Assembly: GCA_025056355.1 (NCBI GenBank)
Contig: JANWWI010000001.1
Coordinates: 124,001-188,000, forward strand
Length of the DNA stretch: 64,000 nt
Direction of reading: 5' to 3'
DNA from: Casimicrobiaceae bacterium
GTDB lineage: Bacteria; Pseudomonadota; Gammaproteobacteria; Burkholderiales; Casimicrobiaceae
Shown here: piece after piece, positions 17,182-26,698 of the stretch
How positions within the stretch are numbered: the first letter of the stretch is position 1
How the letters are laid out: the number at the start of each line of letters is the position of its first letter
Position numbers and translations under genes: made by a program
The notes under the pieces: generated by a model
What the model saw: only the letters and a program-made list of their open reading frames with translations
The model's database searches: none
What the model was told of the DNA's origin: nothing

Positions 17182-17270
17182 CGCTTCCCTGCGCAAGCAT
17201 TACCTTGGTCAAGTTCCGGGGTATGTTCTCAGCCGAGCGCCTCATATTCAAACCGCTCAGCACCCCCAGC
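17182..17270 (-). promoter_or_regulatory. TPP riboswitch (THI element)
   Basis: Read on the minus strand, the leader holds the conserved THI-box blocks in order: GGGGGTGCTGAG, then GCTGAGA, then ACCCC followed by GAACTTGACCAAGGTAATG and GCGCAGGGAAGC. These match the helices P1-P5 signature (CUGAGA and the ACCUGAUC-UGGAUAAUGC / GUAGGGA blocks) with minor changes. It lies about 90 bases before the receptor ATG, so it controls the receptor, PnuT and kinase, probably by translation or termination in response to thiamine pyrophosphate. Confidence 0.92.
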
Positions 17271-17462
17271 GTGGTGGCTTACTCCGAAGCCGATCGGGCC
17301 GATCCGCTTCGGGCAACCGAATCATACTCAAACATGACCGCCGCGTGACACGCGTCCGCGGGCTTTGTCATCGCGGCTCAACGGCGCAGCCCTAGTCTCC
17401 CCAAGGCCAGATGGGCGCTCATTGGGTGTGCGCTCAAGAAATTTCACGGGGAGAAAAAAGCC

Positions 17463-18818
17463 ATGCAGACACGGTCGCTTCAATCCTTCGTTGCGGCACT
17501 TGCGCTCGGTGCTGCAACAGCGCACGCGTTGCAGGAATTTCCCGCAACCCTTGCGGGGCACGCGATCCTGCCCGCAGAGACCTTTATCGAGCCGCCGGCC
17601 GATGCGCCTGAGGATTTGCGCGTCTCGGGCAAATTCACCGAAGGGCTCGTGCGCAATGAACGGATCGGTTCGGTCGAGGGCCGCTCAGCGGGCCGTCCGA
17701 CCGGCGTCCGGTTACCGTTTCGCGGGCAGCCGGTGCAGGGCCACTCGGGGATCAAACGCATGGCCGACGGCACCTACTGGGTACTTGCAGACAACGGCTT
17801 TGGCCGCAAGGTCAATTCACCCGATGCGGCGCTCATGCTCATGAACTACCGCATCGATTGGGACAGCGGCCGTGTGCAGTTGTTACGCACGGTTTTTCTC
17901 CATGACCCGGACAAAAAAATCCCGTTTCGCATCGTGCACGAGGGCACGGCCAAGCGTTATCTGACCGGCGGCGATCTCGACCCCGAGGGCTTCCAAATCA
18001 TCAACGGCAAGATCTGGATCGGGGATGAGTTCGGCCCGTTCCTCATTCGCACCTCGATGGATGGGCGAGTGGAGGCGTTTTTCGAAACGCTGGCCGATGG
18101 CAAGCCGGTGCGCTCGCCCGATCACTTCAGCGTGGTTGCTTCTCCGCCAGGGCAAGGAGCCCCCGCGGGGGTCAATCTGGGTCGTTCGCGCGGTTTCGAG
18201 GGCTTGGCGGCAAGCCCCGATGGGGGTTTCCTCTACGCGATGCTCGAGGGACCGCTCTGGGATGCGGGGAAAAACGACTGGGAGAGAGTCGACGGACAGC
18301 TTGCGCTGCGCATCCTCGAGTTTTCGGTGGCTGAAGAAAAGTGGACCGGCCGGCACTGGAAATATGTGCTCTCGCCGGGCGCGACCGCGATCGGGGACTT
18401 CAACATGCTTGATGCCACCACGGCCTTGGTGATCGAGCGTGACGACGGCGAGGGGACAAGCGATCGCGCCTGTGCCGATGGCAGGCCCGCCCCGAATTGC
18501 TTTCACAACCTCGCGCGCTTCAAGCGTGTGGTCAAAATCGAAATGACCGACGCGATGGCCGGCGGGGCGGTGCGCAAGATCGGTTACGTGGATCTCATGA
18601 ACATCCGCGACCCGAACCGCAAGGCGCGCAAGCCGCTCACGAACGGGGTGCTGACGTTCCCGTTTTTCACGATCGAGAATGTGGATCGTGTGGACGATCG
18701 GCACATCATCGTTGGCAACGACAACAATCTGCCGTTCTCATCCTCGCGGGATCCGAACCGCGCCGACGACAACGAGTTCATCCTGCTCGAGGTCGAGGCG
18801 CTTCTAAAAGCGCGCTAA
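17463..18818 (+). CDS. Secreted esterase-like activity of phytase family protein
   Basis: A 451-residue protein with signal peptide (MQTRSLQSFVAALALGAATAHA) and a beta-propeller-like body. Segments such as GHSGIKRMADGTYWVLADNGFGRK, GFEGLAASPDGGFLYAMLEGPL and DLDPEGFQIINGKIWIGDEFGPF are typical of the phytase-like esterase domain, with repeated acidic GD/DE patches that could bind metal. Members are poorly characterised periplasmic phosphodiesterases or esterases. ATG 17463 has GGGGAG nearby upstream. It stands alone, divergent from the thiamine operon and convergent with the symporter. A phosphate role is possible but I see no PHO box. Confidence 0.75.
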   Translation: MQTRSLQSFVAALALGAATAHALQEFPATLAGHAILPAETFIEPPADAPEDLRVSGKFTEGLVRNERIGSVEGRSAGRPTGVRLPFRGQPVQGHSGIKRMADGTYWVLADNGFGRKVNSPDAALMLMNYRIDWDSGRVQLLRTVFLHDPDKKIPFRIVHEGTAKRYLTGGDLDPEGFQIINGKIWIGDEFGPFLIRTSMDGRVEAFFETLADGKPVRSPDHFSVVASPPGQGAPAGVNLGRSRGFEGLAASPDGGFLYAMLEGPLWDAGKNDWERVDGQLALRILEFSVAEEKWTGRHWKYVLSPGATAIGDFNMLDATTALVIERDDGEGTSDRACADGRPAPNCFHNLARFKRVVKIEMTDAMAGGAVRKIGYVDLMNIRDPNRKARKPLTNGVLTFPFFTIENVDRVDDRHIIVGNDNNLPFSSSRDPNRADDNEFILLEVEALLKAR

Positions 18819-18880
18819 AAGACAAGCTCATCACGCTGCCGCCTCTTGCGACAACGGCGCGGCAGCGCTTGATAGGGCCC

Positions 18881-20308
18881 CTAGGCGTGGCGGGGTGCTT
18901 GTGAGGTTTTCTGTGTGGCCAGGGAGACCACCACCATGGCCACCAAGCCCGCCAGCAGTCCAAACAGCTGCGGTGGGATGGTCTCCGAGCCGACGAACTC
19001 GGCCAGGCCCCAGGTGAGCAGCCCGAAGAAGATCGAAGCGGCCGCGCCGGCGTTGGTGGCCTTCTTCCAGTAGATCCCGAAGACGAGCGGCACGAAGGCG
19101 CCCGCCAAGGTGACCTTGTAGGCGTTTTGAATCATCTGATACATCGTGAGCTCGGAGTTCACCGCAAAGACAAGCGCGGCCGCCGTGAACACAACCAGGC
19201 AGATGCGCGTGAGCATCAGCAGCCGCTCATCGCTCATCCCGGGCACGAAGGGCTTGACCACGTTGTTGGCAAAAAGCGCGGTTGGGGCAAGCAGCGCCCC
19301 GGCCGCTGTGGAAAGGATCGCCGAAAGCAGCGCGCCGAAGAAAAGCACCTGGATGGCAAGCGGTGTCTGCGCGAGGATGATGTCGGGCAGGATGCGCTGG
19401 ATCACCCGGGCATCGTCGCTTGCGAAGAGATCTTTCAAATTCGGCTGGATCATGAGCGCCGCATAGGCGATGAACATCGGCACGAAGGCCATCGCGAAGT
19501 AGATGATGGCGCCGAAGACCGTGCCGCGCACGGCGGTGTCTTCGTCTTTGGCCGAGGTCATGCGCTGGAACACGTCTTGCTGCGGGATCGAGCCGAGGGC
19601 GATGGTGAGAAACCCGGCGATGAAGGCGAGCCACTCCTTGGTGCCGCCGGATGGGAAGAGCTGCAACTTGCCATCGGCATGGGCCTGCGCGATCACTTTG
19701 CTTGCCCCGCCGGCAAGATCGCCGACGAAGTAGGCCACGATGAACAGCCCGATCACGATGACCACGGCCTGCACCATGTCGGTGAGCGCAACCGACCACA
19801 TGCCGCCGAAGATCGTGTAGACGAGCACGATGGCCGCACCGATCAGGATGCCTTGGGTGAGTGTGAGCGCCCCGCCCGAGATGACCCAGATGACAAGCCC
19901 GAGCGCCGTGAGCTGGGCGCTCGTCCAGCCAAGGTAGCTCACCACGATGGCGATACTGGTGACCACTTCGATGCGCGAGTCGTAGCGCTTGCGGTAGAAG
20001 TCCCCGAGGGTGACCAGGTTCATGCGGTAGAAGGCCCGCGCGAAAAACACCGCGGCCAGGATCAAGCACGCCGAGGCGCCGAAGGGGTCAGCCGGCACGC
20101 CTGAAAGACCATCCTTGGCAAAGGTCGCGGAAACCGAGAGAACCGTCTCGGCGCCGAACCAAGTCGCAAAGACGGTGGCCATGTTGATCGACAGCGGCAG
20201 CGACCGACCGGCGATCAGGTAGTCCTTGCTCGAGTGCACGCGCCGCGCAGCCCAGAGGCCGATGGCGATCGTGACGGCTAAATAGATGATGATCGAGGTA
20301 ATGAGCAT
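18881..20308 (-). CDS. Sodium:solute symporter (SSS family)
   Basis: A 475-residue inner-membrane protein with about 13 hydrophobic helices. The SSS signature appears as the N-terminal SSKDYLIAGRSLPLSINMATVFATWFGAETVLSVSATFAKDGL, and a later FGGMWSVALTDMVQAVVIVIGL segment. Relatives carry proline, pantothenate, acetate or other organic acids with Na+. No regulator or catabolic gene is adjacent, so the substrate is unknown. It ends 62 bases from the convergent esterase-like gene. Confidence 0.85.
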   Translation of the reverse strand: MLITSIIIYLAVTIAIGLWAARRVHSSKDYLIAGRSLPLSINMATVFATWFGAETVLSVSATFAKDGLSGVPADPFGASACLILAAVFFARAFYRMNLVTLGDFYRKRYDSRIEVVTSIAIVVSYLGWTSAQLTALGLVIWVISGGALTLTQGILIGAAIVLVYTIFGGMWSVALTDMVQAVVIVIGLFIVAYFVGDLAGGASKVIAQAHADGKLQLFPSGGTKEWLAFIAGFLTIALGSIPQQDVFQRMTSAKDEDTAVRGTVFGAIIYFAMAFVPMFIAYAALMIQPNLKDLFASDDARVIQRILPDIILAQTPLAIQVLFFGALLSAILSTAAGALLAPTALFANNVVKPFVPGMSDERLLMLTRICLVVFTAAALVFAVNSELTMYQMIQNAYKVTLAGAFVPLVFGIYWKKATNAGAAASIFFGLLTWGLAEFVGSETIPPQLFGLLAGLVAMVVVSLATQKTSQAPRHA

Positions 20309-20991
20309 GAAAGGGGTCCCCCGAACGACAGTCTTGACGCGGTGACGGCCGGATTCTAGGAGTGCCTCGGCATCAAACGTGCATGGATTGCCTGTAAAGC
20401 GCTCACGGCGTCAAGCGGGTGTGTGTTCCGGGCAACAGCGCACTTGCTTGCCCTCTGCAACTCAACTCTTGAGGCGTATGTCTTCCCGCGCTGAGGCGCG
20501 GCGGCGTTGGTGGCGGGAGGCTGCTACGTCACTAGCCGCGGCGGCGGAAAATCAGCGTGCGCGGTCATGCGCTCCTCTGAAGCGTTTGGCGGGGCGCCTT
20601 CGCGTCTTCCGCATCGTCGAGCGAGGTCAAAACCCGAGCGCCATTCTCGAGCGCAGGCTGCTGTGGCGCGCGGCAGGTGCGTCGGTGTTCTTGTTGTGCG
20701 CGCGATCTCACTGGAGCGAGCCTTTGGCCGTGATGGAGCAGCTGCGACGGCGGCGATCCCTGCGTGACAATGAGCATCGCAGCAGTCGGGAACGCCGCGC
20801 CGCTTGTCCACGTGATGCGTGGACGGGCCGGCGTGCGCCGGGTCGAGTCTCGCGCGGCTGAGGTTTCTCAGGCCGCTGAAGCCAGGGCAGTGAAACTTGA
20901 GGCAACAGCCATGCAACGCTCTGCTGAGACAGGCCGCGTTGGACCGGACGGGATAGCGGATCGAATGGCCCGACGGTGCGGCCTGAGGCCA

Positions 20992-21018
20992 CGTCTGACC
21001 GGCGCGCGCGGAGCTGAC
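20992..21018 (+). repeat. 27-base direct repeat, copy 1
   Basis: Starts CGTCTGACCGG and ends GGAGCTGAC. It matches the copy at 21051-21077 at 26 of 27 positions (one G/A difference), 59 bases apart. It may be a small tandem duplication within the decayed region. Confidence 0.75.
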
Positions 21019-21050
21019 GCGCGCCATGCCGGGCGTATGCGTCAACCGCT

Positions 21051-21077
21051 CGTCTGACCGGCGCACGCGGAGCTGAC
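21051..21077 (+). repeat. 27-base direct repeat, copy 2
   Basis: Second copy of the repeat at 20992, directly before and within the start of the FdhD-like fragment. Confidence 0.75.
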
Positions 21078-21216
21078 CGCTTTCGTGGAGGCGCGCGATG
21101 AGCGTGGAGAGTCCCACCGCATCGCCATCCCCGCCGAGCGCAGCTTGACGGTCTATCTCGACAAGCGCGAAATCGTGACGCGGATGACGCTCGGGGCGCA
21201 TCCCGAACGGCTCGAG
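21058..21216 (+). pseudogene. FdhD N-terminal fragment
   Basis: The frame translates as ...ELTAFVEARDERGESHRIAIPAERSLT, then VYLDKREIVTRMTLGAHPERL. This matches the conserved N-terminal part of FdhD, the sulfurtransferase needed for formate dehydrogenase molybdenum cofactor sulfuration (family pattern IPxERPLTVYVDKRELVTLMTLGxxPE). Past ERL the resemblance ends: the expected LGYLRNQ segment, the catalytic cysteine loop and the C-terminal domain are absent, and the frame runs into the ubiB end. A full FdhD is about 260-280 residues, so this is a remnant; a functional copy may exist elsewhere. Confidence 0.65.
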
Positions 21217-21310
21217 TGGTCAGGGCGGTCGATGATTAGCAAGGGGCGCGTCGGTGCTGCCGTCGGTATTGGCTCCCGGATCGGGGGCGGATGCACGCAC
21301 CGCTGAGGCC

Positions 21311-22855
21311 TCACCCGAACCACAGCGTGATCAAGAAGCCCCACAGGGCTAGCGAAATCAAGGCGAGCCAGAAGTTGGTCCAGCCACCGCTCCTCGGTGC
21401 GGGCAGGGCAATCTCACGCGGCGGCGGTGAGGCGGCGCGGCTGAGCGCCTCGTGGATCAGTCTGGGCCAGTCGGGCAGGGTCGCAGCCAGATACGCTCGT
21501 TGCTCGCGCAGTTTGCGCAGGTAAGCTTCAGGGCCGATCTGGGCGCGCATCCAGCGCTCCAGAAACGGTTTCGCCGTGGTCCAGAGGTCGAGCTGCGGGT
21601 CGAGTTGCCGGCCCAAGCCCTCGACGTTGAGCAGCGTTTTTTGCAGCAGTACAAGCTGCGGCTGAATTTCGACGTTGAAGCGCCGCGACACCTGGAACAA
21701 GCGCATGAGCACCTTGCCGAAGGAGATTTCGGCAAGCGGGCGGGCAAAGATCGGCTCGCAGACCGAGCGCACGGCGTTTTCCAGTTCGTCGACCCGCGTG
21801 CCGGGTGGTACCCAGCCAGACTCCAGATGCGCCACGGCCACGCGCCGGTAGTCTCGGTTGAAGAAGGCGAGGAAGTTCTCCGCAAGATAGCGCCGGTCGG
21901 TGTCGGTGAGCGTCCCCACGATACCGAAATCCATCCCGACGTATTGCCCGAGATGTTCGGGGTCCGTGCGAACGGCGATGTTGCCGGGATGCATGTCGGC
22001 GTGGAAAAACCCATCGCGAAACACCTGCGTGAAAAAGATCTCCACGCCGTCGCGCGCGAGCTTGCGTAAATCCACCCCGGCGGCCACAAGCGCGTCGACC
22101 TGGCTGATCGGCGTGGCGTGAAGGCGCTCCATCACCATGACTTCGCGCTCGCACCAATCCCAGTACACCTCGGGCATGTAGAGAATGGGCGAACCCTCGA
22201 AGTTACGGCGCAGTTGCGAGCAATTGGCCGCTTCGCGGATCAGGTCTAACTCATCGTGGAGATATTTGTCGAATTCGGCCACGACTTCGCGCGGACGCAG
22301 TCGCTTGGCATCGAAGGAAATTTTTTCCGCCCACCGGGCGAGGATGCGCAGGAGCGCCAGATCGCTCTCGATGATCGGCAGGATGTTGGGCCGCAGGACT
22401 TTGACGGCGACCTCGCGTTCGCTGTCCGGGTCGTCCGGGCGCAGCCGTATACGGCCGAAGTGCACCTGTGCCACCGAGGCACTTGCCACCGGCGTCCAAT
22501 CGAAGTGCGTGAAGCGCTGCTCGACCTTGGCGCCATAGGCGCGTTCAAGCACTTCTCGTACCTGTTCAGCTGGAAATGGCGGGACTTTGTCTTGGAGTTT
22601 GGCCAGTTCGCTGGCGATATCCGACGGGATCAGGTCGGGCCGGGTCGACAGGAGTTGTCCAAACTTGACGAAGATGGGACCGAGCTCTTCGAGCGCGCGA
22701 CGCAGCCGCACGCCGCGCGGCTCGCGATGCCGGCCCGTGGCGAGCAGCCGCCCTGCAGCGCGAAGCCACGGATTGGCGCCCTCGCAAAAGATGAACTCAT
22801 CGAGCCCGTAGCGGCGAAACACGCGCAAGATTCGGGCAAGGCGAATGAGGCGCAT
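21311..22855 (-). CDS. ubiB: UbiB-family atypical kinase, ubiquinone biosynthesis
   Basis: A 514-residue ABC1/UbiB protein with an N-terminal membrane-associated segment, the KxGQ motif ([16 protein letters not shown]), the ADCK-type kinase core with [14 protein letters not shown] (A-rich loop replacing the glycine loop) and [20 protein letters not shown] and GMDFGIVG (catalytic HAD and DFG), and two C-terminal hydrophobic segments ([21 protein letters not shown]). It supports ubiquinone synthesis, probably through ATPase-driven lipid extraction. ATG 22855 begins [12 protein letters not shown], as in the family. It usually clusters with ubiE/ubiJ; here it stands alone, divergent from heme A synthase. 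Confidence 0.93.
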   Translation of the reverse strand: MRLIRLARILRVFRRYGLDEFIFCEGANPWLRAAGRLLATGRHREPRGVRLRRALEELGPIFVKFGQLLSTRPDLIPSDIASELAKLQDKVPPFPAEQVREVLERAYGAKVEQRFTHFDWTPVASASVAQVHFGRIRLRPDDPDSEREVAVKVLRPNILPIIESDLALLRILARWAEKISFDAKRLRPREVVAEFDKYLHDELDLIREAANCSQLRRNFEGSPILYMPEVYWDWCEREVMVMERLHATPISQVDALVAAGVDLRKLARDGVEIFFTQVFRDGFFHADMHPGNIAVRTDPEHLGQYVGMDFGIVGTLTDTDRRYLAENFLAFFNRDYRRVAVAHLESGWVPPGTRVDELENAVRSVCEPIFARPLAEISFGKVLMRLFQVSRRFNVEIQPQLVLLQKTLLNVEGLGRQLDPQLDLWTTAKPFLERWMRAQIGPEAYLRKLREQRAYLAATLPDWPRLIHEALSRAASPPPREIALPAPRSGGWTNFWLALISLALWGFLITLWFG

Positions 22856-22924
22856 GCGGCGGATTCTAGGGAGATCAAGCGGCCGAGCCCTTCGGAGCGA
22901 GCGTGCAAACAGCGCACCATTTCT

Positions 22925-22930
22925 AGAATC
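22925..22930 (+). promoter_or_regulatory. Candidate -10 element for heme A synthase
   Basis: TAGAAT lies about 50 bases before the heme A synthase start in the divergent ubiB/ctaA gap, preceded by an A/T-richer stretch; the -35 is unclear. The same hexamer precedes the tmRNA gene (36540) and the TRAP genes (around 26942), so it may be the common -10 form in this genome. Confidence 0.3.
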
Positions 22931-22980
22931 AGACAGGGCAAGTTGATGCTGTGTCGCTGTTGGCCGGACCACGGCCCGAG

Positions 22981-24180
22981 ATGTCTATGACGCAAGAGGA
23001 CCCGCTTTTTTGGCAGTTTTCGCTGACGTTCTTCAACCTGCTTGCCTGGGTGGCGATCCTGGCCGGTGCGCTTTGGATGGGATGGAAGCTTTCCTGGGGG
23101 AGGCTGGTTGCCGTCACGGCCTTCGTCACGCTAGATCTGATTGCCTTTGGCGCCTTTGTTCGCCTGACCGACAGCGGGCTCGGCTGTCCCGATTGGCCGG
23201 GCTGTTACGGCAAGTTTCTGCCGACCCAAGCGAAGGCCGAAATCGATGCGGCGATTGCCGAGCAGGGCGGCACCCACGGGCCGGTCTCGCACGGCAAAGC
23301 GTGGATCGAAATGCTGCACCGGTATGTGGCCAGTTTTATCGGCGCTCTAATCGTTGCGATGGTGATCCGCGCCGCCGCGGCACGCTTCCACGCAGCCGAT
23401 GCCGCCGCACGCGCCCGGGCGATGGCGCCGGTGGGGCTCGGCTGGCCGCTGTTGCTGCTTGCGGTGGTGCTCGTGCAGGGGCTGTTTGGCAAGTGGACCG
23501 TCACCCTCAAGCTCATGCCGATTGTGGTCACCGCGCACCTGCTCGGTGGCATGACGCTGTTTGCCCTGCTCGTATGGTTCTGGATGCGCGAGCGCGCCCG
23601 CGCGGGCGAGGACTCGGCGCAGCGGCTCGGGGCACCGGGCTCGGTGCGGCTGTGGCTGTGGGTGGCCATCGCCGCACTCTACGGGCAAATCTTTCTCGGG
23701 GGCTGGGTCAGTACCAACTACGCCGTCATGGCCTGTCCAGACTTCCCGGGCTGTCACGGCAGCCTGCTGCCCAAGGTGGACTATGCCGAAGGCTTCGCTC
23801 TGTTGCGCGAGCTTGGCAGAAACCCGGACGGCACGATGCTCTCGATTGAAGGCTTGCGGGCCATTCACTGGGCGCACCGGCTTGGTGCCGTGGCCGTCAC
23901 CGTCATCATCGTCGCCGCCGCGCTGGTCCTGATGCGGCGACAACCCGCCCTTAGGCGCGAGGCTCTCTGGATCAAATCGGCCCTGCTAGTGCAACTGCTC
24001 ATTGGTGTCGGCACCGTGGTGTTTGATCAGCCGATTGTGCTGGCTACCGCACACAACTTCTTCGCTGCGGTGCTTTTGGCCACGCTGTTGGTAGCGGCCT
24101 GGCGCGCGGGGCCGGTCGCGCAGGTCGAAACGGCAGGCCTCACGCCGGCGGCGACGGCCGCACGGCACTCTTCGGCCTGA
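22981..24180 (+). CDS. ctaA: Heme A synthase, COX15/CtaA family
   Basis: A 399-residue membrane protein that oxidises the C8 methyl of heme O to the formyl group of heme A for aa3-type cytochrome oxidase. Eight membrane helices, with conserved histidines ([58 protein letters not shown]) and paired cysteine loops CPDWPGC and CPDFPGC, which classify it as the COX15 form with Cys loops. Usually beside ctaB and the cox genes, but here isolated. ATG 22981 or 22987 are both possible. The 3' end overlaps convergent mogA by 41 bases. Confidence 0.92.
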   Translation: MSMTQEDPLFWQFSLTFFNLLAWVAILAGALWMGWKLSWGRLVAVTAFVTLDLIAFGAFVRLTDSGLGCPDWPGCYGKFLPTQAKAEIDAAIAEQGGTHGPVSHGKAWIEMLHRYVASFIGALIVAMVIRAAAARFHAADAAARARAMAPVGLGWPLLLLAVVLVQGLFGKWTVTLKLMPIVVTAHLLGGMTLFALLVWFWMRERARAGEDSAQRLGAPGSVRLWLWVAIAALYGQIFLGGWVSTNYAVMACPDFPGCHGSLLPKVDYAEGFALLRELGRNPDGTMLSIEGLRAIHWAHRLGAVAVTVIIVAAALVLMRRQPALRREALWIKSALLVQLLIGVGTVVFDQPIVLATAHNFFAAVLLATLLVAAWRAGPVAQVETAGLTPAATAARHSSA

Positions 24181-24739
24181 AGGCTTTGCAGATGGATGCT
24201 TCGGTCTCGAGATAGGGGCCGCCGATCAGGTCGAGGCAGTACGGGATCGCGGCGAAGAGCCCACTCACGCGGAGCGCTCCATCGGGTCCGCGCACGCCTT
24301 CGAGCGTTTCCTGAATCGATTTCGGCTGTCCGGGCAGGTTCACGATCAAGCAGCGCCCCCGCACGACGGCAACCTGGCGCGACAGGATCGCGGTCGGCAC
24401 GAAGGCGAGCGAAATCTGCCGGGCCTGTTCGCCAAAGCCCCACATGATCTTGTGCGCAACGGCCAGCGTCGCCTCGGGCGTCACGTCACGCCGCGCCGGA
24501 CCGGTCCCGCCGGTGGTCAGAATCAGGTCGCAGGCTTCGAGGTCAGACAGTTCGATGAGGGTCCGCTCGATCAGCGGCGCCTCGTCGGCGATGAGCCGCG
24601 TGAGGTAAGTCACCGGATTCAAAACGGCGCGCGAAATCCAGTCCTGAAGCGCGGGAATGCCCTTGTCCTCGTAGATGCCCGAGGAGGCGCGATCTGAGAT
24701 CGAGACCAGACCGAGGCGAACCGTATCCATCGCGTTCAT
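24140..24739 (-). CDS. mog: Molybdopterin adenylyltransferase MogA
   Basis: A 199-residue MogA that adenylylates molybdopterin ahead of molybdate insertion. SISDRASSGIYEDKGIPAL near the start and TTGGTGPARRDVTPEAT are the MoCF-biosynthesis motifs with the expected spacing; ILSRQVAVVRGRCLIVNLPGQPKSIQETL follows. It overlaps darP by four bases (ATGA) and so is in an operon with it, and overlaps convergent ctaA. An fdhD fragment 3 kb away hints at a shrinking set of molybdoenzyme accessory genes. Confidence 0.92.
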   Translation of the reverse strand: MNAMDTVRLGLVSISDRASSGIYEDKGIPALQDWISRAVLNPVTYLTRLIADEAPLIERTLIELSDLEACDLILTTGGTGPARRDVTPEATLAVAHKIMWGFGEQARQISLAFVPTAILSRQVAVVRGRCLIVNLPGQPKSIQETLEGVRGPDGALRVSGLFAAIPYCLDLIGGPYLETEASICKAFRPKSAVRPSPPA

Positions 24740-25275
24740 GAAGCCTGGGAGAAGCTCTGATGCAGTAGACGGAACAGGGCCCGCGCTGCCGTGGTCCCTG
24801 CGTTTGTGCCGGCGCGTTGCCGCGCTTCGATCACGAGCGTCTTGAGCCGTGCACGATCGAGCTCAGGATACTGGGAAAGCAGGACCTCGAGCGCAGCGTG
24901 GTCTTCGAGCAGCCGTGCACGCCAGAGCTCGGCGTTTCGCACGGCCGCCTGCTCAGCGCGCGGCTGTGCCTCCCAGCGCGCGAGCTGGGCTTCGATCGGC
25001 GCCGGATCGATCGAGCGCATGAGCTTTCCAACGTACTGAAGCTGCCGCCGGCGCGCCTCGAAACTTTTCAAGCGCGACAGTTCCGTGAGCGCGTCGATGA
25101 GTGACTCGGGCAGCTCAAGCGCGCGCCACTGCTCGGGCGTCCGGCTTGCCAGTCGAGCGCCGAGGTTTTGCAAGGCATGCATATGACGCTTGCGCGCCGA
25201 TTTTGACGGCGGATTGCCCCGATCGCTCGCGGCGGCAAGTTCAAGTCGCGTGTAATGCTTGGCGCGTAGCGTCAT
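24736..25275 (-). CDS. darP: DarP/YjgA ribosome-associated protein (DUF615)
   Basis: A 179-residue protein of the DUF615 family, a 50S-assembly factor in E. coli. Features are the lysine-rich start (PPSKSARKRHMHALQNLGARL), SRLKSFEARRRQLQYVGKLMR and an alpha-helical C-terminus rich in basic residues. ATG 25275 starts just before the family homology; the frame is open much further upstream but would overlap the start of pmbA. It is divergent from pmbA, the conserved neighbour in many Proteobacteria. Confidence 0.88.
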   Translation of the reverse strand: MTLRAKHYTRLELAAASDRGNPPSKSARKRHMHALQNLGARLASRTPEQWRALELPESLIDALTELSRLKSFEARRRQLQYVGKLMRSIDPAPIEAQLARWEAQPRAEQAAVRNAELWRARLLEDHAALEVLLSQYPELDRARLKTLVIEARQRAGTNAGTTAARALFRLLHQSFSQAS

Positions 25276-25363
25276 CGCGATGAGCGGTGGTGGCGTCAAT
25301 ACAGTGAGATTCTGCCAGTCCGATATGCTCATGGGCTTGCGGAATTCGATTGCCAGTCCCCCG

Positions 25364-26698
25364 ATGTCCGACACTGCAACGACCGAACTGCTGCGAGATC
25401 GAACGCGGCTTGCCCTGGAAATTGCTCGCCGTTGCGGCGCCGAGCAGTGCGAGGTCGAGACCACGCGGTCGGGCGGCTTGAACGTCAGAGTGCGGATGGG
25501 CAAGCTCGAAACGCTCGAGCATCTTGGCGAGCAAAGCCTGTCGGTGACGACCTATCTCAAGGGCGCCAAGGGCAGTGCGACGACCTCGGATTTTTCAACC
25601 GAGGCGATCCGCGCAACCGTGGAAAAGGCGCTGACGATTGCCCGCTACACGAACCCCGATCCATGCGCCGGGTTACCCGATGCGGCCGAACTTGCGCGCG
25701 AATTCCCGCCGCTTGATTTGCACCATCCCTGGGCGATCGGCGTCGAGCAGGCGCAGGCCCTTGCGCTTGAGGCGGAGGAGGCCGCCTTCGCCGTCGATCC
25801 TCGGATTTTCAATTCTGAGGGCGCCACGGTCAGCGTGAGCGAGCATGCCGTCTGTCTCGGCAACTCGCTTGGCTTTTTGGCTGACTATGCCGGGACCCAT
25901 CATTCGCTCGACTGTGCAGTTTTGGCCAGAGAGGGCGATTCGATGGAGCGCGACGAGTGGTACACCGCGGAGCGTTCCCCCGCCGATCTTGAGCCGGCGG
26001 CTCAAGTGGGGCGCCGCGCCGGTGAGCAGGCCGTGGCGCGACTGCATGCGCGACGAGTGCCGACGCAGATGGCGCCGGTGCTACTGGCACCGTGGATCGC
26101 AAGCGGCTTTATCGGCCACGCGATGAGCGCCCTCAGCGGAGGGGCGCTTTATCGCCGGACGTCCTTCTTGCTCGACTCGATCGGGCGGCCGATTTTTGCG
26201 CCCCTGTTCACGATCCGTGAAGATCCGTTCATCCCGCGCGCTCAAGCGAGCGCCCCGTTTGACGCCGAAGGCGTCGCGGGCCGACAGCGTTTGATCGTCG
26301 AGGGCGGCGTCGTGCAGGGCTACTTTCTTTCGGTGTACTCGGCCCGCAAGCTGGGTCTGCGCACCACAGGCAACGCCGGCGGTCACTACAACTTGATCGT
26401 CGAGCCCACCACGGATCTGGACCTCCAGGGGCTTGCGCGCGAGATGAAACGCGGCCTCATCGTCACGGAGGTGATGGGGCAAGGAGTAAACCTCGTCACG
26501 GGGGACTATTCGCGCGGCGCGGCCGGGTTTTGGGTCGAAGGTGGCCAGATCGCCCATCCGGTCTCCGAGATCACGATCTCGGGAAATTTGCTCGAGCTGT
26601 ATCGACGCATCGTGGCCGTCGGCAGCGATATCGACCGACGCGGATCGCGCCATGTTGGCTCGATCTGGATCGAGGCGATGCAGATTGCCGGCGACTGA
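25364..26698 (+). CDS. pmbA: PmbA/TldE metalloprotease subunit
   Basis: A 444-residue protein, TldE partner of TldD in the zinc metallopeptidase that trims unfolded peptides (microcin and CcdA processing in E. coli). Typical segments are SVTTYLKGAKGSATTSDFS, EGVAGRQRLIVEGGVVQGYFLSVYSARKLGLRTTGNAGGHYNL and AAGFWVEGGQIAHPVSEITISGNL. TldE lacks the catalytic HEXXXH of TldD, and none is seen here. ATG 25364 is chosen by homology; in-frame ATGs at 25325 and 25331 are possible, and no clear ribosome site separates them. Confidence 0.9.
   Translation: MSDTATTELLRDRTRLALEIARRCGAEQCEVETTRSGGLNVRVRMGKLETLEHLGEQSLSVTTYLKGAKGSATTSDFSTEAIRATVEKALTIARYTNPDPCAGLPDAAELAREFPPLDLHHPWAIGVEQAQALALEAEEAAFAVDPRIFNSEGATVSVSEHAVCLGNSLGFLADYAGTHHSLDCAVLAREGDSMERDEWYTAERSPADLEPAAQVGRRAGEQAVARLHARRVPTQMAPVLLAPWIASGFIGHAMSALSGGALYRRTSFLLDSIGRPIFAPLFTIREDPFIPRAQASAPFDAEGVAGRQRLIVEGGVVQGYFLSVYSARKLGLRTTGNAGGHYNLIVEPTTDLDLQGLAREMKRGLIVTEVMGQGVNLVTGDYSRGAAGFWVEGGQIAHPVSEITISGNLLELYRRIVAVGSDIDRRGSRHVGSIWIEAMQIAGD

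Larger units (their letters stand above)
20309..21310. other. Long intergenic, decayed region
   Basis: About 1 kb without a credible intact gene. Open frames on both strands here are arginine-rich and without recognisable domains. It holds two 27-base direct repeats and an FdhD-like fragment (listed separately), consistent with gene decay. The rest I cannot interpret. Confidence 0.55.

Noticed and set aside
20379-21201. Frames of 160 and 225 residues on either strand in the gap after the symporter
   Set aside because: Arg/Ser/Ala-rich, no domain, overlapping each other, and located in a region with an fdhD fragment, so decay is the better explanation.
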